Of a stretch of 64,000 nucleotides of DNA, positions 55,680-64,000 are shown in pieces. Source of the stretch: Nissolia schottii (lineage: Eukaryota; Streptophyta; Magnoliopsida; Fabales; Fabaceae); assembly GCA_003254905.1 (NCBI GenBank), contig QANU01073812.1:583-64582 (forward strand). Reading direction: 5' to 3'. Made by a program: the position numbers and the translations under genes. How positions within the stretch are numbered: position 1 is the first letter of the stretch; each line of letters opens with the position of its first letter. The notes beneath the pieces are model-generated. The model made no database searches. It was not told where the DNA came from and saw only the letters and a list, made by a program, of their open reading frames with translations.

Positions 55680-56538
55680 GAGATTAGGTATAATTTTTTT
55701 TATTAAAAGAAAAACTACACCTAACCGTATTCTTGTATCCATCAAGTTTAAGAAACCCACATTCATGAGCCACGGCTTCTTTGTAGGTTGTTCATGTATG
55801 GAGGAAAGGGCTAATGCATAATGCTTATGGGATGCATACAAGGAATCATTAGAGAGGTAATTGGAAATGGGGTACCTGAAATGATGATTGGTGTAGGTAG
55901 TTGTTGATGTAGCAAAGGCACAATGATAATCTTGTAAGTGATTTGGAGGCCTCTTGACTCTGTTGGACTTTCTTATAGCTGCTGTTTCAGGTGCTTGCTC
56001 TGTGTTCTGCATAATTGTTGTTGTTTGTTCCTGATGTATGTATTGCATATCAACATCAGTGACAGTTTGGGCTGGTGGAATGGAGTGGTCAGGGGGAATC
56101 GGTGATGTAATTGGTGCTGAGGGAAGGGAAGATGAGGGCATGGTAGGTAAGGTATCAAGGAATGGATCAAGGCATGCGTGGTAATTAAGGTAGGTAAAAT
56201 AGGGGTGTGAGAAGGGTGATCAAGTATGGCAATTGTGCTGTAAGGGAAATGATGTTCATAGACTTTGACATTTCTTGAGAGAAACACTTCCTTGGATTTA
56301 AGTTCATAGAGTAAGTAACCCTTGGTTCCTGTCTTGTAGCCCAAGAACATGCACTTCCTTGCTGTAGGTTGTAATTTTGTTCTGTGGTTTTGCAAGATTG
56401 TTGCATATGCCAAGCAAACAAACACCTTAAGATGCTGCAAATCTGGTTTGGTGTGATGGAGGACCTCATATGGTGTAAGATAATTGAGAAAAGAGTTGGG
56501 CAGCCTGTTAATGAGGTGTATGGCATGAGCAACAGCAA
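55680..56538 (-). pseudogene. Copia element 3 integrase C-terminus and linker
   Basis: Overlapping frames carry RKCMFLGYKTGTKGYLLYEL and VFLSRNVKVYEHHFPY (copia post-integrase domain) and then RKSNRVKRPPNHLQDYHCAF, the linker before RT. The sequence ends at about 55680 before any RT motif. Confidence 0.78.
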
Positions 56539-56551
56539 AGTGCCAAAAGTC

Positions 56552-57223
56552 CTATGGTAGATTGGATTGGAAAATTAATAATGCTCTAGCAACTCCCAAT
56601 ACATGTTGATGCTTCCTTTCCACTACTCCATTTTGTTGTGGAGTTTCTACACAAGTGGTTTGATGAATGATGCCTTTAGAGCTATAAAATGTAGGCAATT
56701 TAAACTCATGACCATTGTCTGTTCTAATGCACTTGACCTTTGTTTGGAATTGATTTTCAGCTAAAGTTACAAAATTCTGAACTAGACCAGCAGCCTCTGA
56801 CTTCAGTTTCATGAAGTACTATGCCCACGTGAATCTTGTGTGATCAACCACTATTGTTAAAAGATACTTGTAACCAAAGGTAGATGGAACAGAAATGGGG
56901 CCCCGGATGTTAATGTGCAATAATTCAAAAGCAGAATTAGTAATAGATTGGCTAGTAGGAAATGGTAATTTCTTTTGCTTTGCAAATTGACAAGAGTCAC
57001 AAGGAACGTTTACATCTTTATTACATTTGAGAAATGGAATTACAGCTTGCAAACTCTCTATTTTCTTGTATGATTGGTGGCCTAATCTGAGATGCCACAA
57101 CTGTGAACTACTAACAACAATGTTATTGATACTATGTAATGCTGGAACTCCTGCAGCAGCAAATTCCAAGTAATATAGGCCTTGTCTTGAGCTAGCTACA
57201 TCAATCATCTTCAAAGATGGCAT
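56552..57223 (-). pseudogene. Copia element 3 integrase region
   Basis: 57223-56819 has the pre-integrase zinc motif (LWHLRLGHQSYKKIESLQ, CDSCQFAKQKKLPF) and LLHINIRGPISVPS, where the first catalytic Asp (usually HxDxWGP) reads Asn. 56812-56552 has [16 protein letters not shown] and [20 protein letters not shown] with second Asp and Glu kept. A break separates them, so it would be inactive. Confidence 0.82.
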
Positions 57224-57533
57224 GGCCTGTATCTCACATTTGTCTTTAGTNATTTAAATTGAAAGTAAAGTTGGGAATGTATATGACATTTGTGAGAAAT
57301 TGTTGTTTAGAAAAGAAAACATTGCCTACAATGTTAGTTGAGACTTGACTACCATCAGGAAGCTTTAATAATACGGGTTTAATATGTCTAAATGAATGAA
57401 ATGAATGCAGGGAATGTGTTATGTGGTCAGTTGCTCCAATGTCAAGGATCTAAGTTGTGGGGTTTGTCATATGAAATGTAGATATGGGGATGTTACCTAC
57501 AGGAGTGGTTTGATGTGGTTCATGGATTGTGAC
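57224..57533 (-). pseudogene. Copia element 3 protease remnant
   Basis: At about 57455-57425 the - strand reads a stop (TAG) then ILDIGATDHI where copia proteases have WILDSGATDHI, so the Trp codon became a stop and the active-site Ser became Ile. An ambiguous base lies at 57251. Confidence 0.7.
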
Positions 57534-58490
57534 TTAATTGGCTACTCTAGATTGTGGCTCATTCTGTTGAATCAAGGCAAGCAAAGCTTGGTATTGATCT
57601 TGGGTAAAATGGAAGCTGGAACTGTCGTAAATCTCTCTCTGAGACACTATGCTGCAGTTGTCATCAGAATCAGGGTCTTCTGCAACAGAGGTGACATGAT
57701 TAGCAGTTTTCCCTTTGTGCTTTCTTTGCAAATGAGGAGGGTAACCAACTTTCTTGAAGCATTCATGCTCTAAAAGGCTTGTGCCACCACAGTTATTGCA
57801 ATGCTTAGAGTAATAAGATGGACTTCGAGCTCTTGGAGGAGGCTTGGAGGTTTGATTCCTCAGTCTGCCCCTAGAATCTGCAACTAATTTAAGAGCATTG
57901 ACGACAGCAACAGCCAAGGACCTAGGATATTCATATTCCATATTGAATTGTCTTTCTTGTTGAAGCAACAGAGAAATCACCTTATTGATGTCAGGGACAG
58001 GTTCCATAAGCATGATTTGTGACCTTACATTGCTGAAATTTTCATTCAATCCCCTAAGAAAACGAATCACATAATCATGATCCCTATATTCTCTAACAAT
58101 GCCAAGACCACATGTGCATCTAACAGTACAATAACACACAAGAATGGGTCTGAAATTTTCCAACTTATCCCAATGAGTCTTGAGCTGAGAATAGTAAGAA
58201 GTAATTGGAGAATCGCCTTGATGAAGAGAGAAAATTAATTCCTGAAGTTCAGCAATTCTGTACAAGTCACCTTGATGATACCTGCGTTTCAAATCTGTCC
58301 ACAAATCTGCAGCACTTTCAGTCCAAATTATGCTAGACATAATCTCAGGTGAAAGAGAATTTGTGATCCAACCAATCACAAATGTATTACACCTATCCCA
58401 TGCAGTAAAAAGAGGGCCATCCTCATCAGGTTGGAGGATCCTTCCATCAACAAATTGCAATTTATTCTTTCCTTTCAAGGCCAAGCGCAT
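57534..58490 (-). CDS. Copia element 3 gag, 318 codons, open
   Basis: The longest intact retroelement frame in the window. UBN2-type Gag: CNTFVIGWITNSLSPEIMSS, ADLWTDLKRRYHQGDLYRIA, DYVIRFLRGLNENFSNVRSQ, then a CCHC zinc knuckle CNNCGGTSLLEHECF near residue 235. In intact elements it forms the particle that packages the RNA. The codons before the ATG at 58490 (about 58560) also look Gag-like, so the real start may have been further upstream. The protease that should follow is broken. Confidence 0.82.
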   Translation of the reverse strand: MRLALKGKNKLQFVDGRILQPDEDGPLFTAWDRCNTFVIGWITNSLSPEIMSSIIWTESAADLWTDLKRRYHQGDLYRIAELQELIFSLHQGDSPITSYYSQLKTHWDKLENFRPILVCYCTVRCTCGLGIVREYRDHDYVIRFLRGLNENFSNVRSQIMLMEPVPDINKVISLLLQQERQFNMEYEYPRSLAVAVVNALKLVADSRGRLRNQTSKPPPRARSPSYYSKHCNNCGGTSLLEHECFKKVGYPPHLQRKHKGKTANHVTSVAEDPDSDDNCSIVSQREIYDSSSFHFTQDQYQALLALIQQNEPQSRVAN

Positions 58491-59026
58491 AGCTCGTGCC
58501 TAATGATGATAATTGCATTCAGTTAGCACCTGAGACACAAGAGCAGCCCTAGGATTTTCGCTAGGGTGAAGGTAATAATGAGATATGGGATCATGGATGG
58601 ATCGGAGAAAGGATTAATATCAGTCATATCGGGAAAATCTTGATTGCAAGAATGACAAGAAGATGATGAAAATGCAGAAATTTCAGATAAGGAAACTCAA
58701 TCAGGATTCAGAATTGCAAAAATCTTGAATCAGTATATAGAAGGAGATTGCAGCGGAAGAAACATGTAATAAGTGTGAACTAGGTGATTACACAAAATTG
58801 AAGAACAAGATGAAGATAATCACAAGCACAACCAGCAAATCGACACAGGAAATCTGAATCAAACAGTAACAGAACCTGATGCAAAGAACTGCTCCAAATG
58901 GAATTGCTCGAACAAGAGGCAAAGCGAAATCAACAGCAACTTGCCACGCAAAAATTCCAAGGAAATTTGCAGGTGTGTGCGTGAATCATGCACAAAGAGG
59001 ATCGATGTTGACTAAAACTGATACCA

Positions 59027-59295
59027 TGAGAAAACTTGAGAATTATGCAAAGAATGCTGCTATATCAACAATGGCAGCAAGAAAGAATAACAGAAGAATA
59101 ATGATAGAACTGAATCTTCATCAATTGATTTCAGTGATCAAAAGTTACCTTACACTATTGGTAATTGAGTGTATATATATACAAGATAATGAGTAGCTTG
59201 ATGCACAAGCCAACTAACTGCACTAACTAACTGAAAATAACAAACTGAAATCAGTTACAACTAATAGCTAATTAACCATAGCTTATTCTCTAACA
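59027..59295 (-). repeat. 5' LTR of copia element 3
   Basis: 269 bp beginning TGAGAAAACTTGAG and ending CTCTAACA on the + strand. The inner edge adjoins CTGATACCA (primer-site complement). A TATATATATAC word near 59170 may be its promoter. Confidence 0.85.
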
Positions 59296-59384
59296 GCTTT
59301 AGTGGCTTGCTACACAAGCAACCACTTTGCTTACATAGATATCGAGACAAATTTATTATTTGTCTTCTATAGATAACATAAGTA

Positions 59385-60105
59385 TTCATATTATGTATGT
59401 ATAGATTTAATTTCTTGTCAATATCGTTTATCATTCATAACCAAAATAAATTTATCCAAACATTGTCCTACACAAGCAATGCTCCAACTCTTTGGTATGT
59501 ACATATTAGCCTAACTAAAAGATGTTGAACCCTTTAATATCTTGAATAAACATGGGATATGATGATTCATCAAGATAGCAATTTTTTAATTAACCATAAC
59601 ATATTACTATTGGGGTGAACGTTTAATTTCATGATGACAATTATAATAGGATGAATAGACTTGGGCTCAACCATACCATTATGTTGAGAGAGAGCATGAC
59701 TCCACATATATGAATAATAATGATAATAACTTACATTTTAGTAAGCTTGAGTCCACATATTGTCGACGAATCTTAGAAACTTGATTGTATTGAAGAAATT
59801 AGGTTTCTCATCTAAATGCCTATTAACTGTGGAATTTCTTTAGCCTTAAACTCTAATCGTACAAGCTCTCTACAAAAAGTTTGGGATCAATGAATGTATT
59901 TAAGATAAAAATAAAATAAGAGATTACATTATCAATATCCACTCATGCTGCTATTAAATAGTTTAGTCTAACAACTTTTTCCACCATGCGATATTGATGT
60001 TTTCATATTGTATCCCAGGATTAAAAAAATATTAAAAATGGAATAAAATTACAAAAAAAAGGGAAATTTCACAATGTTTTAAATCTTTCAAGGAAACGAA
60101 GTAAA
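59385..60105. repeat. Direct repeat, first copy (about 720 bp)
   Basis: Matches 61518-62252 along its length (words ATAGATTTAATTTCTTGTCA, CAATGCTCCAACTCTTTGG, AATTTTTTAATTAACCATAAC, CACAATGTTTTAAATCTTTC) with many substitutions. No LTR-type ends or primer site, and no recognised protein. Confidence 0.82.
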
Positions 60106-60226
60106 AAATAAAAATAAAAATTAACATCACAAAAACATAATCCTTTTATGATTAGATCCTTGTTCAACCTCATGGACTGAACAAAAGATTTTTATTCTCT
60201 TGAATAGCTTTCTGACCTGACAACTA

Positions 60227-60885
60227 TGTTGGGTTGGGCTCCCTTCCTATGTGGAGAAAGACCCAATATTTGCAAACTCACTATTCTCAGGAGAGGGGTC
60301 AGTTGTTAGGATTAAGAGAGAGAGCTAAGAAGAAAAAAGAAAGAATAGAAAATAAGGAGAAGAGAAGAGAAAAGGATTTTCTCGTTTTTGACAGCACAAC
60401 AATTTTTGATCCGCCGCTACCGCTTTGTTTACCGTTGGATCGGGCTAAAATTTTTATAGCAGGTTCAGAACACGTGATACTTCAATCTGGACAGCGTGAT
60501 CGTCGAGAAGTTGCCTAAGCAGTGAGAAATTGGCCACGCACAGTAACAGAAAATTTGAGGTTTTCTGGTTTCTCTTATTCTCTATTTAATCATTCTTGTC
60601 TTGTTCTTTTGGTTGATTATTGAGCACGATTTGTGCTATGATTAAGACTCTCTTGTACCCTTATTTTGATCATAGTGGAGCTTGATTGACTGGCTTGTGC
60701 CCGTGGTTTTTACTTCTCACATTGAGAAGGTTTTCCACGTTAAAATCTCTGTCTTCTTGTGTGTGTTTTTGTTGTTGCCATTATTTGTTATTGCTCTTCA
60801 TAGATTCTTGCAAGTTGGGAAAAATATTATCCACTGCATATAGCTCTGATTGAGTTGTCGATTTATTGTGTAGAATTTCCCATCA
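60227..60885 (+). mobile_element. Solo LTR, copia-like, 659 bp
   Basis: Begins TGTTGGGTTGGG and ends TTTCCCATCA, with identical AACTA duplications at 60222-60226 and 60886-60890. The 3' part (TTGAGAAGGTTTTCCACG, then TTAAAATCTCTGTC) resembles the R/U5 region of plant copia LTRs. It lies in the spacer between the two 720-bp direct repeats. Confidence 0.85.
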
Positions 60886-60890
60886 AACTA

Positions 60891-61517
60891 TAGTTTTCAA
60901 CTTGAAAATTTGAAAAGTATTCTTTTCACCATTAATTGTCACTGTATATACTTGAGTTTTACTTATGGTTCCACATCTCCTACCTCGTTCCTTAGACATA
61001 GAAAACTACAAAAACGCAAATTTGTCAACCATGCTTCCTAAATCGGAATAAATCATGGGTTGCTTAATTACTTTCAATTTCTAACTTAAAAGTTATTTTG
61101 CCTCGTGCATTGCACTTAGTTCACCATTAAACTTGCACTGGTCATTTATGGCCCCTAAGAACATAGAATAAAACATGTTATGCATAATTGATGCTAGACA
61201 ACACAAGTCATTAGTAATCATTAGCTTAACTGTACAATCGAAATCCTATAAATAAATTTCTTGGTATGAATGTCAAACCCAAAAATTTAGCATCAACAAC
61301 GCATTTCCTTTGATTTTATAATTTACAGCCAATAATGATTTGTTAGTGACAAAGTATTATATAAATCATGAACTAATGTTTTTTTTTTTTGAACCACAAA
61401 GAATAACTTAAACGTATCAATCAAAAAGATAAAATATGAACAACATTGTGATAAGGTTTTTTCCTTACTAAGGTAATAAAACTAATGCGATCAAAATTAA
61501 GTTTCACATTCTTTGTA
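60891..61517. other. Intergenic spacer, no gene recognised
   Basis: AT-rich, between the solo LTR and the second direct repeat. No coding or RNA signal. Confidence 0.4.
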
Positions 61518-62252
61518 ATATTCATAATAAGTAAGTATAGATTTAATTTCTTGTCATTATCGTTTATCATTTACAACCAAAATAAATTTATTTAAACATG
61601 GTCCTACACAAACAATGCTCCAACTCTTTGGTATGTACATGACTATCTAACTAAAAGATGTTGAACACATTAATATATTGAATAAACATAGGATAAGATG
61701 ACTCATCAAGATAACAATTTTTTAATTAACCATAACGTAATACTGTTGAGGTGATTGCTTAATTCCACTATGATAGTTACAAGTGGATGAATCGAGCCAT
61801 ACACACCATGCCATTACGTTAAAAGAGAGTATTAGACCACATATATGAATAAGAATGATAATAACTTACGTTTAAGTGAAAGTAAGTTCACATATTTCGG
61901 GCGAATCTTAGAAACTTAATTGCATTAAAGAAAGTAGGTTTCTCATCTAGATGCTTATTAAACCGTGACTTTTCCTTCGCCTTAGGACTCCAATCATACA
62001 AGCTCTCTACAAAAAATTTGCGCTTAATATAGGTATTTAGTTTAAAAATAGAATAAGAGCTTACATTATCATAAGGAACCCATGCTACTATTAAACAGTT
62101 CAATCTATAAACTTTTCCACCATGTGATATAAATGTTACTATACAGTATGCCTGAATTAAAAAAAAAAATAAACATGACAAAAAAATTAATACAAAAAGA
62201 AAACAAAACAAAGGAAATATCACAATGTTTTAAATCTTTCAAGGAAACAAAT
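61518..62252. repeat. Direct repeat, second copy (about 735 bp)
   Basis: Partner of 59385-60105 in the same orientation, offset about 2.13 kb (about 1.47 kb once the inserted LTR is removed). Confidence 0.82.
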
Positions 62253-62368
62253 GACATAATTAAGATTGGTAGAAGTGTTAGGAAAGCATCCCTTGATGGA
62301 ACTAGTAAAGAAAGAAAAATCATTCTTTTTCAGGCTCGTCTTTCTGCCTCACACATGAAGGGCATCCT

Positions 62369-63710
62369 GTAACACCTCACATTTCCTTGTGCTCGTTTGT
62401 ATGTTGTGTGAACAATTAATTATGTGTTTTGTCTGTTCATGGTCAAGAGACTCATTTGAGGCTTTGAGGGTCAACCTTGTGACCCCAACACAACTTGTAA
62501 AGGGCGAGACCTTTTCCTGAGTCTTTTGTTGTCCGTTAAGCCACCACTGGGCTCCGGTGGGCCCTGTCAGTCAACCAATAGCCTCGTTAACTTTAAATTT
62601 GTGCATGGTTACCCAAGGGGTGTTTTGGTGTGATTTTCCATGTCCTCTAAAAACCCACCCAAGATCTCTGTTCCAATCCCAAGCCCAAATACTCATGGCA
62701 GCTTCAGCCATGCATGGCGAATTATCACCATTTATTGATCACAAAATTAACTAAACTCATTAACTTACACTTGAAACAAAATTTTCCCAAGAGAAAAAAT
62801 TTCCCTTTTTACTCCTTCTTCCATCCGCAACCTCTTCTTCTCCTTCAACTCGTCTTCTTCTCCTTCAACTCGTCTTCTTCATTTCATCATCATTTTCTCC
62901 ATCATCAATTCATCACCAACACCACCTCCAAGCCTCCTACCATAGTCCAAGCCACCACCATCATCCAAGCAGCCACCTACATCATCATCATCAACACAAG
63001 TCCTAGGCTTGGCCATCCGCTTTTTCCAGTCTCCATCATTGGACCATTCAAGTTCGAGGTGGGTTTCCTGACCCTAAGGTAGCAGGTTAAACCGCCTTCA
63101 AGTCTAAGGCTCAATAGTTCTTATTTAAATTCCTACAATTTAGTTGTTTTTTATACGTATATTCTGAATGTGAACTCTGAGTTTTGGTTTGTTTGGTTTT
63201 GGAGTGTTTGTGAGAAACTGGCTTAAGAAAATAATAGTCAAAACCTTGTTTGGAGAGTTCAGAAATTCCCAAATTTTAGAGAACTATATTTGGCTTGGGG
63301 CTGGTTCTATAAGAAGGAAATATTTTCTTGAAAAACTAACGCCATTTTCAAAATCTACGCGAAAAATTGAGTGGAGATGTTAAGTTTCAAAAATTTTGGA
63401 ATTCTCTATGAGTTTTTCAAGTAAATTAAGATAAAAAAGATATTTTCAAGAAAACAGAGGCAAAACACGAATTCTGAAAAATAGGGACATAATCTAGAGC
63501 TTTAACATGAAAAATGGATCCAGGACTATTAATAATCTTGGGGTAGAGTCTCAAGCCTTTTTGGGTTGATAAATTAATTTTTAGAGAGAATTGTGGTTTT
63601 TTGGGTAAAAAGGACGAAAATGGAAATTTTGGGACCTTAGGGGAAATTCGAGAATTTCAACAATTTGGGAAAGATTTGGGTTTTTATGTCTACAAAATTA
63701 GTCCAGGACC
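62369..63710 (+). mobile_element. Start of a long gypsy-like LTR, interrupted
   Basis: Begins TGTAACACCTCAC, a typical start of plant chromovirus LTRs. It has a Ser/Pro/Thr-coding-like but repetitive CTTCTTC/CATCATC leader near 62810-63000 and a GGTGGGTTTCC word after it. No 3' end or second LTR is visible because plastid DNA replaces it from about 63715. Family assignment is inference. Confidence 0.5.
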
Positions 63711-63714
63711 ACCT

Positions 63715-64000
63715 TTTTTCTTTCTCTTTTCTAACTTAATCCTTATCCTATTCTAAGAAAAGAAATAAAGAAAGGGCGGATTAATAGCAGATATTTGATT
63801 GGATCTCTAATCTTCTTGACCCCTTCCCACCCCAATAACTAGAATTAAAAAAAGGGGAATATCAATGCGTTGGAAAAAATGATTGATCTCTATCAAGAGA
63901 CCCGCTAAAGCCCCGAACCATAGAGTACTTACAACTGGTTCCATGGAGAGATATGTTTATAGATCTCGCATTTTTTATAATCCTCCTTTTTTCTTTATTG
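63715..64000 (-). other. Nuclear plastid DNA insertion (psaJ region)
   Basis: From about 63715 to the window end the - strand reads like chloroplast DNA: psaJ followed by its downstream spacer (TTCTAGTTATTGGGGTGGG, AGAGATCCAATCAAATAT, CCGCCCTTTCTTTATTTC). The composition change from the LTR is abrupt. The insertion continues beyond the window. Confidence 0.75.
63845..63971 (-). pseudogene. psaJ: psaJ pseudogene (photosystem I subunit IX)
   Basis: The - strand translation from 63971 reads MRDL, a stop, TYLS, then [20 protein letters not shown], which is the single transmembrane subunit J of photosystem I. Codon 5, normally Lys (AAA), is TAA at 63957-63959. After NHFF the frame shifts by what looks like one lost base (QRIDIPLF instead of the usual Pro-Asp end). 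Both breaks show relaxed selection after transfer to the nucleus. Confidence 0.85.

Larger units (their letters stand above)
55680..59295 (-). mobile_element. Ty1/copia element 3, lacking RT, RNase H and 3' LTR
   Basis: The 5' LTR is 59027-59295. On the - strand a TGGTATCAG primer site directly follows it, and GCTTT lies outside at 59296-59300. Gag, protease, GAG-pre-integrase and integrase follow to about 55680, where the element stops in the linker before RT. No second LTR copy or purine tract exists at the left end, so the 3' half was deleted or never copied. The protease and integrase regions contain breaks. Confidence 0.88.

Noticed and set aside
55620-55690. A missing 3' LTR of copia element 3
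   Set aside because: I looked for the 59027-59295 sequence or a CCCCCTC purine-tract complement at the left end and found neither.
59385-62252. The 720-bp direct repeats as LTRs of one retrotransposon
   Set aside because: No TG/CA ends, primer site, purine tract or flanking duplication. A separate solo LTR lies between them.
62714-63082. 122-codon + strand ORF rich in Phe/Ser/Ile
   Set aside because: It arises from CTTCTTC/CATCATC simple repeats in an LTR-like leader; no domain.

Overview
This is a nuclear chromosome segment from a flowering plant, most likely a legume. The evidence is spliced genes with plant-type GT-AG introns, a plant CLASP protein whose wording resembles soybean CLASP as I remember it (family assignment is inference), Ty1/copia elements primed by initiator tRNA-Met, plant tRNA-derived SINEs, a MULE/plant-mobile-domain remnant and a piece of plastid DNA. 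I see no viral, bacterial or CRISPR-like content.

Three host genes can be reconstructed exon by exon. (1) CLASP, a microtubule-associated TOG/HEAT-repeat protein, lies on the + strand at 8706-28498. Its 21 coding exons join in frame to 1418 residues. (2) A ZNHIT3-type HIT zinc-finger protein lies on the - strand at 39069-40855. Its six tiny exons encode 134 residues, and no single open frame reveals it. (3) RPT2, the 26S proteasome AAA-ATPase regulatory subunit 4, lies on the - strand at 47185-55095. Its six exons encode 446 residues. These are unrelated housekeeping genes and not an operon-like system.

Most of the rest is layered transposon debris. 1-8200: a 2.87-kb solo LTR with a perfect target duplication (TACGT), a second LTR-like remnant, and an 890-bp TRIM (6750-7639, duplication GATCT) whose interior looks like a captured, GC-rich coding fragment plus a short tandem array. 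8200-28500: CLASP, with a MITE-like palindrome just after exon 5 and a whole but dead 5.1-kb copia element (21785-26906, duplication ACCTA) in intron 19. 28500-38500: two SINEs, a second dead copia element with a truncated 5' LTR, a convergent MULE transposase / plant mobile domain remnant, and an 0.87-kb AAT-rich repeat field. 38500-47200: the ZNHIT3 gene, then tandemly duplicated MITE-bearing DNA and a lysine-rich frame that may be plastid ycf1-derived. 47185-55100: RPT2, whose introns hold two solo LTRs, a SINE, a short tandem repeat and a second copy of the ycf1-like sequence. 55100-64000: a third copia element lacking its reverse-transcriptase half and 3' LTR, a direct repeat split by a 659-bp solo LTR, the start of another long LTR, and a plastid insertion carrying a psaJ pseudogene at the right edge.

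The best candidates for new biology are the gene-capturing TRIM, the paired ycf1-like fragments, and the density of solo LTRs with exact target duplications. I did not find a convincing new multi-gene system.
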